Below, one piece after another: positions 46,178 to 57,473 of a stretch of DNA of 64,000 nt. The position numbers were made by a program, and so were the translations under genes. Numbering within the stretch: position 1 is the first letter of the stretch; each line of letters opens with the position of its first letter. The notes beneath the pieces are model-generated. The model saw only the letters and a list, made by a program, of their open reading frames with translations, made no database searches and was not told the DNA's origin. Origin of the DNA: Conoideocrella luteorostrata (taxonomy: Eukaryota > Ascomycota > Sordariomycetes > Hypocreales > Clavicipitaceae); the NCBI GenBank assembly GCA_032433595.1, contig JASWJB010000060.1:62001-126000 (forward strand), read 5' to 3'.

Positions 46178-47026
46178 CCTGTAGAGTCGGGTGGTAGAGA
46201 ACGAACAGCAGGCGATGAGAGAAGGGGGTTTTGTGCTGTTTCCGTGCTTGTTGCTGGAACGGTGCTTTTTGTGTCGTGCGGAAGGGGGCGTTCGTGATGC
46301 ATTGGGTTGATGATATCCTCGCCAGCAGCAGCAGCTCTCCCTTTATCAGGAATGAAGCTTGGGGTGTACGGAGTATTGCGCTCTGCGTTGCCCAGTTTGC
46401 CGGAATCGAGGACTTGCACACAGCCGAATATTCCTTCATAACAGCATGATGCTCAGTTCGCTGCTCGGTGCATCGGGGCCGCATTTACATGTACGACTAC
46501 ACATATCAGCCTAGAGCTCGCAGTTGAGTATTCGTCGATCACGGCATCATACTGAGTTCGCTGCTCGGTGCTTCGGGGCTGCATCTACGTACATGCACGA
46601 CCACATGGTTGAAACTCCGCTGTTGCGTTCGACCAGTGTGTAGCAGCCTCCGCTAAAGTCCGCCGCTTTGCGGGGGTGGGGCCCACTGACTCCAGAGACG
46701 CTATTGGCCTAACGGGCTCCGCTGGCCTGCTGTCAGACACACGCGCACCGGTGGGCCCGGGCCGAGCACCGAGATGGAGCCAGGCGGCGGGCAGGATGGA
46801 CATACACCGCGGTGTCGGATGCAGAGCCACAGGCTCAGGACGCGGACTTCGTGGAACTGATTGGGCGCTCGAAGAGATCGTGCCGCATGGTATATAGGCC
46901 ATCGATCCTCTCCGGAACCACTGCGGCATAGCAAAAGAGCGCAATCAGCACCAAGAACAGGCACATCCTTCTTCGTGCCCCAACCGTTCTTCGCACCACC
47001 ACGCATCAGCCACATACGCTTTGGTC
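46178..47026. promoter_or_regulatory. Divergent promoter between MFS and SDR genes with 100-bp-period duplication
   Basis: Two related blocks lie exactly 100 bp apart, 46441-46499 and 46541-46604, sharing GAGTTCGCTGCTCGGTGC or CAGTTCGCTGCTCGGTGC followed by TCGGGGC. The CGG-containing core could be a Zn2Cys6 operator, but this is untested. GC-rich frames here have no domains. Confidence 0.5.
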
Positions 47027-47950
47027 ATGTCTGCCGACCTGGAAAAAGGTGCCTCGTCCGAGGCCACCTTCATAGGCTTTTTGCGACGCCAATTCACCAA
47101 ATACAAGCCGCTGCCTGCCGGCACGACCATCGCCGGCGAGACGGCCATTGTCACCGGCAGCAACATCGGGCTTGGGCTCTCAGCGTGTCGCCAACTGCTC
47201 GAACTTGGGCTGTCGCATCTGGTCATGGCTGTGAGAACGCAGGCCAAAGGCGACGATGCGGCACTCCAGCTGCGCAAAGATTTTCCCTCCTCCACTATTG
47301 ACGTGTGGGTCGTCGACATGGGCTCGTACGACTCGGTCCGGGCGTTTGCGACGCGGTGCGAAAGCCTGCCGCGCCTCGACATTGTCATTCTCAATGCCGG
47401 GGTGCTCAACGAGGTGTACCGGGTCTCACCTGCGGGTAATGAGATGACTCTGCAGGTAAATTACCTGTCGACGGTGCTTTTGACCATGCTGCTTCTTCCT
47501 ATCCTCAAAGCCAAGAAAGCCAAGGACGCGACACGGCCGCCAACCATCAGTGTAGTCGCCTCTGACACGATATATAAGAGCATGGTCGACCTTCACTCCC
47601 CCGTGCTGCCGCAGTTCCAGCAACCAAAGAAATATAGCGCCTTCCATTGGTACGCCAGGTCAAAGTTGCTGCAGACGTTCTTCATTGCTAAGCTGGCCGA
47701 GTTTGTCCCCCCCGAGGATGTCCTCATCAATCAGGCCAACCCCGGAGCCACCTCCGGCACCGATTTCTTCCGCGGCTATCCGTCTTACGTGCTGAAGACG
47801 ATCGTCTCCATAATCCAAAAAATGGTGGCTAGGCCGGTAGATCTTGCGGCAACCACGTATCTCGACGCTGTGTTAGCTCAAGGCAAGGGAAGCCATGGGT
47901 CTTTCACCAGCGACTGGACAATCAAACCGTTAGTCGTTCCCGTTGCGTAG
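47027..47950 (+). CDS. Short-chain dehydrogenase/reductase
   Basis: NAD(P)-dependent oxidoreductase, single exon, 307 residues. Cofactor motif TGSNIGLG lies at about residues 44-51, followed by NAG (ILNAGVL), a Ser in SVVASDT and the catalytic Tyr-Lys in YARSK. The ending SHGSFTSDWTIKP is typical of a fungal group of retinol-dehydrogenase-like SDRs. The start at 47027 is preferred over an in-frame alternative two codons earlier (GTG-type). Substrate unknown. It shares a divergent promoter with the MFS exporter and probably belongs to the same regulon. Slightly short at the C-terminus compared with many homologues, but no stop or frameshift interrupts it. Confidence 0.92.
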   Translation: MSADLEKGASSEATFIGFLRRQFTKYKPLPAGTTIAGETAIVTGSNIGLGLSACRQLLELGLSHLVMAVRTQAKGDDAALQLRKDFPSSTIDVWVVDMGSYDSVRAFATRCESLPRLDIVILNAGVLNEVYRVSPAGNEMTLQVNYLSTVLLTMLLLPILKAKKAKDATRPPTISVVASDTIYKSMVDLHSPVLPQFQQPKKYSAFHWYARSKLLQTFFIAKLAEFVPPEDVLINQANPGATSGTDFFRGYPSYVLKTIVSIIQKMVARPVDLAATTYLDAVLAQGKGSHGSFTSDWTIKPLVVPVA

Positions 47951-49066
47951 CCTTGTTTTGAGAAAAATGTTTGCCCGTCTGGAGGCGACGCACTAACACC
48001 TCTATTGGTAGATATCCCAAAATATATTACTCTCAGGAAGGCAAGGGTTTGCAAAACAGGCTGTGGGAGGAAACAATGGAAGAGCTGAACTTTGCGCATG
48101 CCTCATCAATTGTGCAAAGCATGCAGAAAACCCAGTCGCAGTGATTGCATGCAGGCCGTGTGATCTAGAACGATTTGTACTCATGATCACTAAATTGGGA
48201 AGGCGGGGCCAAAGGTCATTTTCTAATGTAAACTACGGAATAACTAGATTGAAGTGCGTTTAGTAGCTAATGTGTGGGACGAAATGAACTTAGTCGGAGA
48301 CTAGCTAGATTTTGCTCATTTGGACGTGATCAACTTGGCCGGGTCGTCACTTAGCTATAAGAAGGGTCCTGGTCTGTTACTACATTGAATCCATGTGTTT
48401 GTTTGGAATTATGCTCTAGTGCCTGTTGTGCTTTGCTTTGCTGTTTGGAAGAGCGTCCACCTGATAACTGTGCAAGGAACCGTGCCTGGCACATAGGTTT
48501 ACGCCATGTCACCAATTGCCACATCCAGCGTCATTGGCTCCATGCGGTAGAGAGTTTCTACGATGCGAGGGACAAACATCGCCAAAGCTAAGCCCACAGG
48601 TGGAGAGTTCCGTTGTTCCGACTCCGGTTACGTGTTCAGATACGTCGCAGGCGCTCTCCGCACGGAAGAAGAATACAATGTGTAAGCACCGAGATCCATG
48701 AAACCATGTGGCTGTCGGAATATGCGCATTGTATGTGGTGTGAATGCAGGGGCTATCCGTGCTCTGGAAAGGAAAGCCATATCTGGCATGTCGGACGAAC
48801 AGCGGCCCGAGACGGTGGCATAGTGAATGCCCATGAGTTTAAGGGTGGGCACATCCAGCGGACGTGTTGGGCCAGCCAGTTTAAACTCCGTCAACTATTT
48901 CGTCATCTGCCTGCCTGTCAACCCCTGCTCTCGTAGTCCGCCGTTCACTCCTCTATGTTGTAAGTCCTTGCTCCAGTAATATAAAGAGCACCGGTCACAC
49001 TTTTTTATCTCATAATAAAACTCTCAACGTTTCTCACTACCGGTCTGTTTTCACAAACTTGATGAA
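47951..49066. other. Intergenic region
   Basis: No supported gene; short frames without domains. A TATA-like box lies near the right end. Confidence 0.45.
48980..48986 (+). promoter_or_regulatory. TATA-box-like element
   Basis: TATAAAG lies 81-87 bp upstream of the SDR ATG at 49067. Confidence 0.45.
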
Positions 49067-50144
49067 ATGCCTTCATACCTTGTTACAGGCGCCTCCAGGG
49101 GGCTAGGTGTGAGTGAAGTCCTAAAGCCTGGCTACGTATTCGAGTCATTTCTGACGATTCTGAACGCAGTTCGAATTTATGCGCCAACTTAGCCAAGACC
49201 CTAATAACACTGTCATTGGTCTTGTTCGGGACCAGGCCACGACTGAAAAGGCAGTGGCGGTAGAGCTCAGTGGTGCCTCCAACATCCATATCTTGCGGGC
49301 TGATATTACCAATTACGATGCCGTGAAGGTGAGGCTGAGTAGTAAATAAGAACTTCAAAGCATCTTACGAGGCAGACTCATCTAACATACTTTGCTAGGC
49401 TGCCGTTGCCGACGTGGCGAAGATTACTGGTGGAAGCTTGGATTACCTCATTGCGAATGCAGCTTACGTGTCAAAATTCGACGCATACGAGTCGCTCGGA
49501 GTTCTGTAAGCTTAGTGGGGTCCTCAATAACACTAACGTTCATTCATGACTAATCGCCCATGCTCCGCTTCCCACAGAGGTTCTATGCCCAAGGAACTTG
49601 AGGAGGATTTGCTCAAGTCCTTCAAAGTAAATGTCGTTTCCAACATCCACCTAATCAACCTTTTCATGCCGATTATCCTGAAAGGCAATACCAAGAAAGT
49701 CATTGCAATCACAACCGCCATGGCAGACTTGGACCCCATCAATGCATTCGACGTTGAAAACGTTGCGGGCTATGCCATGAGCAAGGCAGCCATGAACGTC
49801 GCGGTGGGCAAATTCAGCGCTCAATACAAAAAGCACGGTGTGTTGTTCATCAGCATTTCTCCTGGTTTAGTGGAAACTGGACAGCATAGTAATGGTACGA
49901 GTTCATATTGTCTACATACTAAACAATTCCTTGCTGGCTAACGTATCGAGCAGCAACTCCCGCACAAGTCCAAACGCTGCGGGGTATGTTTCAAAAATTT
50001 GCCGCATACAGCCCTCAGTTTACTGGCCCTGCCGAGCCCCGGGATGCCGTAAAGGATGTTATTTCCGTATGGGAAAAGGCAAGTATTGAAGGTGGAAACG
50101 GCGGCTCGTACGTTTCACACTTTGGAAACAAGCAATGGCTGTAA
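49067..50144 (+). CDS. Short-chain dehydrogenase/reductase, sniffer/C-factor-like
   Basis: NAD(P)-dependent oxidoreductase. Exons 49067-49108, 49170-49328, 49399-49505, 49578-49894 and 49954-50144 total 816 nt, 271 residues. The first exon codes only for MPSYLVTGASRGLG, the cofactor glycine motif, which sits at the very N-terminus. Later blocks are LIANAAY (NAG-like), the Ser region ITTAMADLD and YAMSKAA (catalytic Tyr-Lys). The protein is cytosolic with no membrane segment. Members of this group reduce ketones in fungal polyketide and other pathways; the substrate here is unknown. The following genes on both strands code for oxidoreductases and cupins, so it may be part of that cluster. All introns are short GT-AG. 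Confidence 0.9.
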
Positions 50145-50739
50145 GACAAATGATTAATGTAGAAGTATCTGGCAAAATGATCGGTATTGAGATGAAGAAA
50201 ATGTAGTTGCGGTAAACATCTTCTGTTTCAATTGCCAGTTGGTACCTGATTTGATTGAGAAAACGGGACGATGTTCTACATGTTGCGATTAAGTACCACC
50301 CACTTTTCGGTGTGCACAGTCAATATTCAAAATTACGTTCGCAGAGTTATTCAGTGATTATATAGTCAGACCAAGTGCTCAGCATCGCATCAGAGTCACT
50401 CATCAGAAAGATTATGTCCCTTGTGTGTACTCCTCGACTAGCCGTTGCCGCAGTCAGCCTTGTGCGTCTAAATTGTGCCTGACCACGCTCTTGAACCTTC
50501 AGGTCAGGTTAAGACACATCAAGCGATACGAGAATCTCTAAGAGAAATCTATTGCGAATAACTGGAATATCCACCGGAAACTATTTAGCTAGGAAAGGTT
50601 GGAAACGCCGGGATTGCACCAGGAATCTTCACGTCCTAAAAAGGATCTATATGATTGGTTAAACCCATGGCTAATAAGTACTTCCCAAACAACTACAGAA
50701 TGACTTTGGCTACCGATTATCCAAGATCTACTCCGTCCC
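50145..50739. other. Intergenic region, convergent ends
   Basis: Lies between the SDR (plus) and the FAD-linked oxidoreductase (minus). No gene supported. Confidence 0.4.
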
Positions 50740-52504
50740 TCACGGGGCGATAATTGGATTGTACCATCTGAAACTATTTCTAGTGTCATAGATGGACTTT
50801 AAATTCCGGAGCTTGGGAAGCTGTTCAGCACCGTAAATGGACTCGAGTGACTCATCTCCCGCAGCATAATTTACATACGTCGCGGTGGTACGATCGGGCT
50901 GACCGGCCGTCCACAGACCGAGTGTCTGATCTGCCCAAGCCCGGGACTCGCTCTCTAGACCCGCTGGGGCTGCGACAAGAAAGAAGCTGTTTTGTGGATG
51001 TGTTAGGTCTCATCTTTACATATAATATTGGAAATAGCTATAACATACACTAGTAAATATTCGTCGCGGTGGGGGTATGCGGAGCTCGCAGGGTCAATTG
51101 CTCGAGTCCCCTTGGTAGAATAGCCCTCATGGTACACGATAGCACCTGGGGCAAAGCTGGGATTCTGCACAATCTGCTTGTTGAATGCGTTGTAGATATG
51201 ACGCTCGGTGGTAACATTGTACGTTTGGAGGAATACAGACTTCTGGATCCAGCGGGCTGAGGTGCAGGACTGGCTCTTAATATCTGTTTGCTGGGCGACG
51301 AGGAGATCTGGATATGATACATCTCCTTTAGTGCTTGACAGCGCGGGGATAGCGTTGAAAGGTTGCAAAAGCATCTCCGCGGCTGCAGCGGGGCCATTGT
51401 AGGCAAACGACCATCCGATTACAGCCTATAAATTGTAAGACATTGAACTACTCCGTTGAGGGGACCTGCTTGTATGTCTTACTTCTGTGGAGCTGATAGA
51501 AGGATCAATGGAAAATTGCCCGAAATTGACACCCATAGCGGGAGGAATGTCACCCTTGCCTTGAAACTTGTTCAATGCATTGAAGAATGTTTCAAGTTGG
51601 CTCTGGTGAAAGACGTAATTGTGGTAGTGCCAAGTGTCGGATTTTTTGGGATAGATCTTCATCAGCACGCTGGTGACGATGGCGAAATTGTGACCAGCGC
51701 CCTTCATGGCCCAGAAAAGATCGCTGTGAGAGTCAGCGCTTACTATGGCAGTCTCGCCGTTGGATAGCACGACGTTTAAGCTGATAAAGTTATCGGCAAT
51801 CAAGCCATACTCGCCTTGGAAGCGACCGAGACCACCGCCCAAGCCCGGCCCGACAAGACCGACGCAAGCGTTACTACCCGTGGCTGGGATGATTAGAAAA
51901 ACGAAATGTCTGTAACGCAAAGAATTTGACAAGAACTTACAAGTAACGAAGCCCTTATCCCAGAGTGTGGAAATGACTAGATCACCATATACGCCACCCT
52001 GGAACAATGCGGACTTTTGATCTGGCTGAATTGTGATATTAACGAGCTTTGACATATTGATCTCGATGCCGTTAAATTTTGCAACTGTGTTTGTCACGCC
52101 GTGGCCCCTTCCATATGCCAAAAAATTGAAGTGGTGGCGATTGCAATAATTGACCTAAGCGTAACATGTCAGTGCAATGTCTCACTCATACAGTCGCTGA
52201 TTCTTACTATCTTCTGCACATCAGACTCTTGCGCCACCTCGATGACAACTTGAATCTCTGGCTGGGAGAACTTAGCCCATCTTTCAGTGGCATGCTCGAA
52301 GCCCGAATCATGGGGACCAAAGATGAGTGTTCCGCGAGAAAGCGATCGTCCTAGTTCACGGCGGACATTATCTACTGTGATGCCAACGGGAGTAACATCA
52401 GCAGCCCGAAGATAATGAGGGTTTGAGAAAGAATGAGCTGCTGACGCGACGGCCGAGAGCAACGCGGAACCGACGCTCAGCAATTCGATAAACGAGCCTC
52501 GCAT
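50740..52504 (-). CDS. FAD-linked oxidoreductase, berberine-bridge-enzyme-like (BBE-1)
   Basis: Secreted or vesicular flavoenzyme of the PCMH/BBE family. Exons 52504-52208, 52154-51941, 51883-51483, 51425-51049 and 50986-50740 total 1536 nt, 511 residues. A signal peptide (to about residue 22) precedes the FAD-binding domain, with GRGHG (the His that usually binds FAD covalently) and [18 protein letters not shown], a nearby Cys that might give a second flavin bond. The BBE C-terminal block ends [34 protein letters not shown]. The last exon is required for this block; unspliced, the frame ends early after HRDEYLL. Typical reactions are oxidative ring closure or alcohol oxidation with O2. A paralogue lies at 55619, with a cupin gene between. 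Confidence 0.92.
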
Positions 52505-53596
52505 GACTGATGAAAATGGAGGTGCCGGCTGTTTTAGGCGGCGGATAAGACGTGTGGTGTAAAGTAATCGACAGAAAGTAAATAATTGATAGCCCGTAAC
52601 TCAATAGATGGCGAAGGGCTAGCTGACTACAAGTATAAGTCTGAGCTGGTAGTTCAATCTGAAGCAAGCTCGGCTATATTGAAGCAAGACATCATCACTA
52701 AGCAACCCACCATCGCTAAGGAAGCCGTCATCACTAAGCAAGCCTCCTCACTAAGCAAGTCAACATTACTGTACTATGAATGGGGTTCTGGATTCTGACG
52801 GACGGAGCCAGGGTCGAGACCGTGCCAGGGCGTCCCCGAATTTGCATGCGCATGTTGCTTACCCAGAGGATCTAAATTTTCAGCTTCTAACTTTAGCATC
52901 ACCATCATCTGCAGCCGAGCCGCTTTGATGATACGAAATGCGTAGATGACCAGAGGCGGAAATACGGGGACCCAAAAAGAGAAGGCCGCCGACATAGTCC
53001 GCCAATCGGAATGCATTCATGACCCCTCTCTTTTCTCACCACACAGTGCCCGGGTATGACATTGTAGGTGGAGCCGGTGTTTTTCATCTCGACCTCAGAG
53101 GGGGAACCAGTATTCATTTAGCACGGACTTCATAGGCGCCCTCTTGAGCTGGAGTTTATTTTATCGGTTGTGAAGGTTGCACCACAAAACCGCTATAGCA
53201 TCCCCTGTAAAATGCCCTGGCCGGGACGGAGTACAGGCGGGGCTGCAATATTTATCCCTCCACGGATGACCTGTGGTCATTCTAGGTCTCCTTACATCCC
53301 GCGCTAGTCCCTTCCGAGACGGTCCGGCGATCAAACGCACAATACCTCCGGAGGAGGTACTCCGTACCATTCTTGCCAACGATTGACATCGCCGCTGCCA
53401 TTGAAATGACCCTGATAGGTCGAGCCGAGAGCTGCGGGCCGCGCCGGAATTGTCCAGTGGCCCTACCTTGAATACCCCTCAGTCGCACCCGGCGACCCTT
53501 CCACAGAGTGTCGCTTGCACTTTGCCTCCTTGGCTTCTCCATCTTTCAAGTTGTCCTCCGCTTGCCCCCTTGGCTTCAGCCGCAGCAAAGATCGAA
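52505..53596. other. Intergenic region with short tandem repeat
   Basis: An 18-bp unit (ATCACTAAGCAACCCACC-like) is repeated about 3.7 times at 52694-52760. Two overlapping minus-strand frames at 52774-53117 show a hydrophobic stretch (FWVPVFPPLVIYAF), but no complete gene could be built. Confidence 0.45.
52694..52760. repeat. 18-bp degenerate tandem repeat
   Basis: Units start at 52694, 52712 and 52730, with a partial fourth at 52748. The core CACTAAGCAA is conserved. Confidence 0.75.
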
Positions 53597-54461
53597 ATGG
53601 CCTCGTCTTGGCAAAAATGGCTTTCGCCACGTCCAAAAAGATCGAACATCGCCTCAGATGCGCATGTTTTTGCCGCCCATGCGTCGACACGGTTTGAGTT
53701 TCGTGAAGGGAGAGACGGTCAGCGTGTCGTGAGAGAAACCCACTACCATGACAATCCCATAGTCAGGGACGGCCTTTCCGGACCAGCATTGTATAAATCC
53801 TTCCATAGTACGCTTGCTTATAATACACAGCTAACCAGAGGTGACTCGACAGGCATATTCACTGGAAGCAAGATGAGTACTTTCGCATCGAGCAGGGCGC
53901 CTTGGAAATCCACAAGAATGGTCAGCAAGTTAGGATTGGCAAGGAGAATGGCATTGTCAAAGTTCCAGCCGGCACTCGGTGAGTGCCTGAAGGTGATTCT
54001 TAGTCGCACTTTCGGATATCAAAAAGACTGAGCATTGTGAATATCGACAGACACAAGTTTAAGGCTCTCCCATCAGATAACGAAGACGTCATTTTTGAAG
54101 TCTGGGCGCAGCCGCAAGATCTTGGCAACAGCTTTGACGAGAAGTTCATTCGCAACTTGGTAGGGTATCAGCGGGATTGCCAACGGGCAAATATGGCACC
54201 TTCGCTCTTTCAATTGATCCTTATTTGCCACGATGCTGGAACTGTAGCTAGCCCCCCTTTCTGGGTGCCATTTTGGCTTTTGTCCGTGATACATTACGTG
54301 TTAGCATATTGGATAGGAGGCTACCTGCTTGGGTATGAAGAATCACTCCTAACGCTTTATTTGCAGATGTATTTTCGCGGCTCACTAACTCTCGTTCCAA
54401 TAGATATGAGCCGAACTATGCAGAATATTTCAAGGAGCCCGAGTTGATGGGAAACAAGTAA
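53597..54461 (+). CDS. Cupin-domain protein with C-terminal membrane segment
   Basis: Exons 53597-53790, 53853-53978, 54051-54332 and 54404-54461 total 660 nt, 219 residues. Cupin motif 1 is complete: HIHWKQDEYFRIEQG (H-x-H-x4-E-x6-G), formed across the first splice. Motif 2 PAGTRH (P-x-G-x2-H) is formed across the second splice. Together they give the usual metal-binding His/Glu set, so an iron- or other metal-dependent activity, or a binding role, is possible. A hydrophobic stretch (FWVPFWLLSVIHYVLAYWIGGYLLGY) near the C-terminus suggests a membrane anchor, followed by EPNYAEYFKEPELMG. The gene is invisible without splicing. It lies between two BBE-like genes, suggesting the same pathway; substrate unknown. 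Confidence 0.86.
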
Positions 54462-55618
54462 ATACTTAGAAGCATCACGCACAGCATTGAAGAGCAGGAC
54501 TTATCAATAGTTCATATATGCGGGAACAGTTTCAATAGACAGTTAGTAAATGAACCTGATATTCACGGCTGTGCAGGTTTGTCATTTGTTCTTTTCAATC
54601 CGCTAAACAATGAAAGACCAAAGTAACACTAAGATTGCTCTTTTTGCAACTTTTGTCATACATTGGGTTCTAGACACCGATATGAAGAGTGGTACTATCT
54701 CATTACACGAGGAGCCTTTAGTGAAGGTCGAAAGTGAGGTGATCGCGATTCGGTGCACTAGGGTCTATTCTAATTACCTGCACATGGGATTTTAGACTAT
54801 GAACAAGTGCATCAACAATGTGGGCCACTATTTTAAAATACCTTGCTGCTCCATTCGGAGGATAACTATAGTATTGATCAAATGGAGACCGGCCCGCAAT
54901 AACTAATTCTCACTTCTCTAGCACATCAACAAAGCCACTGATTTCCAAATTACGGTCGTCTTAAAGAGGAAATTAATGCTTTTCCTCCGTCCTCTGGGCT
55001 CAGCCTGTCGTCTCCATTCCTTCAGCCCCTTCAGCCCCTTCAGCTCCTTCAGCTCCTTCATCTCACTCAGCTCCTTCATCTCCTGCAGCCCCCTCACCTC
55101 CTGCAGCTTCTGCAGCCTGTCCAGATCGCTCGGCTCGCTCAGCTCATACAAATTATGCAGCCCTCGGCCGCGATCTCTTAGTATCATTACTATGGAAGAT
55201 GATGGACTAATTAATAATACCGTTTCAAACCCCGGCGACTTCCAATCGTGGATTTGCCTAACGTGTTCGAGACTGATCAATTTGTTCCAGGCTCTATAGT
55301 ATGCATCGCTTTGGGTCGGCCTGTGCAAGAACTTCTTTTATTAGACTAGGGCTCTCTATCTCCCTATCTCTCTTTGCGTGCTGACCCGCTGTCTCAATCA
55401 AGAATAAATACCCATCATGTCGAAACTTTTTTTTCTGCAGAACACAATCATCATTGAAGCAACAAGGAACAACAAAAGACACCTTCTATCTTTCAATAGT
55501 GCTGTACAAAATATTAGCTTTCTCCATTCTTTCGTTGGAGACTGGGAGATATCTCACTTGCTAGACATCAACACCAAAGGCAGACCCCCGGTACTCTTTC
55601 TCGAACTAGTCAGCAATT
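54462..55618. other. Intergenic region with 9-bp-period minisatellite
   Basis: CT-rich imperfect repeat (TTCAGCCCC/TTCAGCTCC units) at 55016-55110. On the minus strand it would code a Leu/Lys/Glu tripeptide repeat within a 136-codon frame at 54918-55328; no other evidence for a gene there. Confidence 0.5.
55016..55110. repeat. Imperfect 9-bp minisatellite
   Basis: Tandem TTCAGCCCC, TTCAGCTCC and TTCATCTC-like units, degenerating rightward. Confidence 0.75.
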
Positions 55619-57473
55619 ATGGTCAAAATCAACGTTGGCCCATGGGCGTCATTGGTGCTTTCATTTGCGTTGGTTGAAGGACTTGCTACTCCTCTAACCA
55701 ACCGCAAAGTGTCCGGCTCTAGTGCCGACATTAAGGCTCTTCTGACTAATAACACTGTCCGATGGTCACCAGAGGCCGTCCTCTCATTCCCACCGTCTTC
55801 AGTGTTTGAACAGTCAACTAAGAGGTGGACCACATTTTCAGCACCAACATACAAGGCTGCCCTTCGACCTGGAAATGAGGAAGATATTAGCCTGGCGGTT
55901 TGTTTCATGCTATACTGTCCGAACTCCCCCACTAAGTACTAACGTGTATTAAAGATTAAGATTACTAGCGCTGTGGGATTTCCGTTCCTAACTCGAGGGG
56001 CTGGCCATGGTTATGCAGCCAGCCTTGATGCTTTCAAGGATGGCCTGTCCTTGGATCTTAGCCAATGGAAGTCTCTTGAGATCAATGCTAAAGCTCAGAC
56101 CATTACAGTTGGTCCTGGTGTTGTGTTTGGCGAGATCTTTGATCCCTTGTTCAAGGCAGGCTTCTGGATGCGTTCGTATTATACTGGTTCATATCGTGTT
56201 GATTTCACAGCGCTGAGATTATTGTAGAAACCGGTACTTGTTCATGCCCATCCATGATCGGAGTCACTATAGGTGGCGGTATTGGCCGCCTGATGGTACG
56301 TGGATTTTCTTCAACTAAGGCATCCACAATCTTGATAAAAAATAGAATGAGAACCAGAACTAATGTTTCATGACCTTATACAACAGGGGGAGTTCGGCTT
56401 ATTAGCGGATGCGTTACAGTCGGTCCGGATGGTTGGAGCGGACGGACGAATAATGACAGTTTCTGCAACATCCCATGCAGACCTTTGGTGGGGCATCCGC
56501 GGTGCTGGAGCCAACTTTGGAGTTATCATATCTGCTACCTACAAGATTCGCCCGTTAGTTAATAACGGGAAAGTTTTCCTCGCAGATTTTTATGTTCCTG
56601 CTGAACGTAGCAAGGAATACTTCAGCCTCATCGAGACACACTACAGCGAGATGCCCGCCAACCTCGCCCTGATCCTTGTCGTGAGCTGGAACACCACTAC
56701 CAACTCGGTAAGTTTGCGTCCTAGCTGCTCCATTCTTGACGCATTGTGGACTCTGTACTTATAGTTTCAGGTGCAAATCGGTGGCGACTGGATCTATTTT
56801 GGAACCGAAACTGAAGGCCGCAAGATACTGGCTCCTGCTTTTGCTCTAAATATTTCGTCCACCGTCACCGAAGTCGTTCCATGGAACAAGATTGGCTCAG
56901 TAGCTGGCGGAGGTTTTGATTCCATCCTTTGTCAAGAAAACCAGCCCCGATCCCTTTTTAGCTTAAACCAGAAAAAGTACTCTGCCGCTGGATACCAGGC
57001 GGGCTTTGAGAAGATGGCTGCATTTCTGACCAACAACCCTGCGGCCCGAGCAAGTACCCTTGTGTTTGAGCTCTTCCCTAATCAAGCCACCGCTGCATTT
57101 GGTGATAATTCGTCTGCCTGGCCTTGGAGAGATACCAAGGGCTTCATGTGGGTTTTCTTCTTCCGCTATATCCGTGATCTGTAGTTCTAATCATAGTTTG
57201 CCCTCTACTAGTCAAGTCAACTTTTCCTGGAGTACGGGAGATTCCCGAATGCGGGACGCTGCGAACCGACTCGGACAAACTATGCGAGCCGACTTCGCTC
57301 GCACCACAGGATACGATAAGCCGTTCGTTTTTGTCAATTATGCCCGTGGTGATGAGCCAATTGAGAATGTATACAGGAAGGATAAGCTGCCCCGCCTGGT
57401 TGGACTGAAGAATAAATACGATCCGGATAACATCTTTGCCTACTACCACCCCATCCCTACCAAGTACCCTTGA
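55619..57473 (+). CDS. FAD-linked oxidoreductase, berberine-bridge-enzyme-like (BBE-2)
   Basis: Second BBE-family flavoenzyme. Exons 55619-55897, 55955-56171, 56228-56295, 56387-56707, 56771-57147 and 57212-57473 total 1524 nt, 507 residues. The signal peptide ends near residue 24 (LVEGLA). FAD motifs: [10 protein letters not shown] (His candidate for covalent flavin) and [21 protein letters not shown], with two Cys near the site of the second flavin bond in bicovalent enzymes. The C-terminal block reads [38 protein letters not shown]. The second intron begins with GTTCGT; the last intron has an alternative acceptor giving four more residues. It differs clearly from BBE-1, so this is an old duplication or two separate recruitments. 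Substrate unknown. Confidence 0.92.

Noticed and set aside
46585..46944. GC-rich 119-codon minus-strand ORF
   Set aside because: Lies in the divergent promoter between MFS and SDR; Pro/Arg/Ala-rich composition without motifs points to chance.
54918..55328. 136-codon minus-strand ORF with Leu/Lys/Glu repeats
   Set aside because: Its repeat comes directly from a 9-bp minisatellite; no domain, promoter or conserved ends support it.
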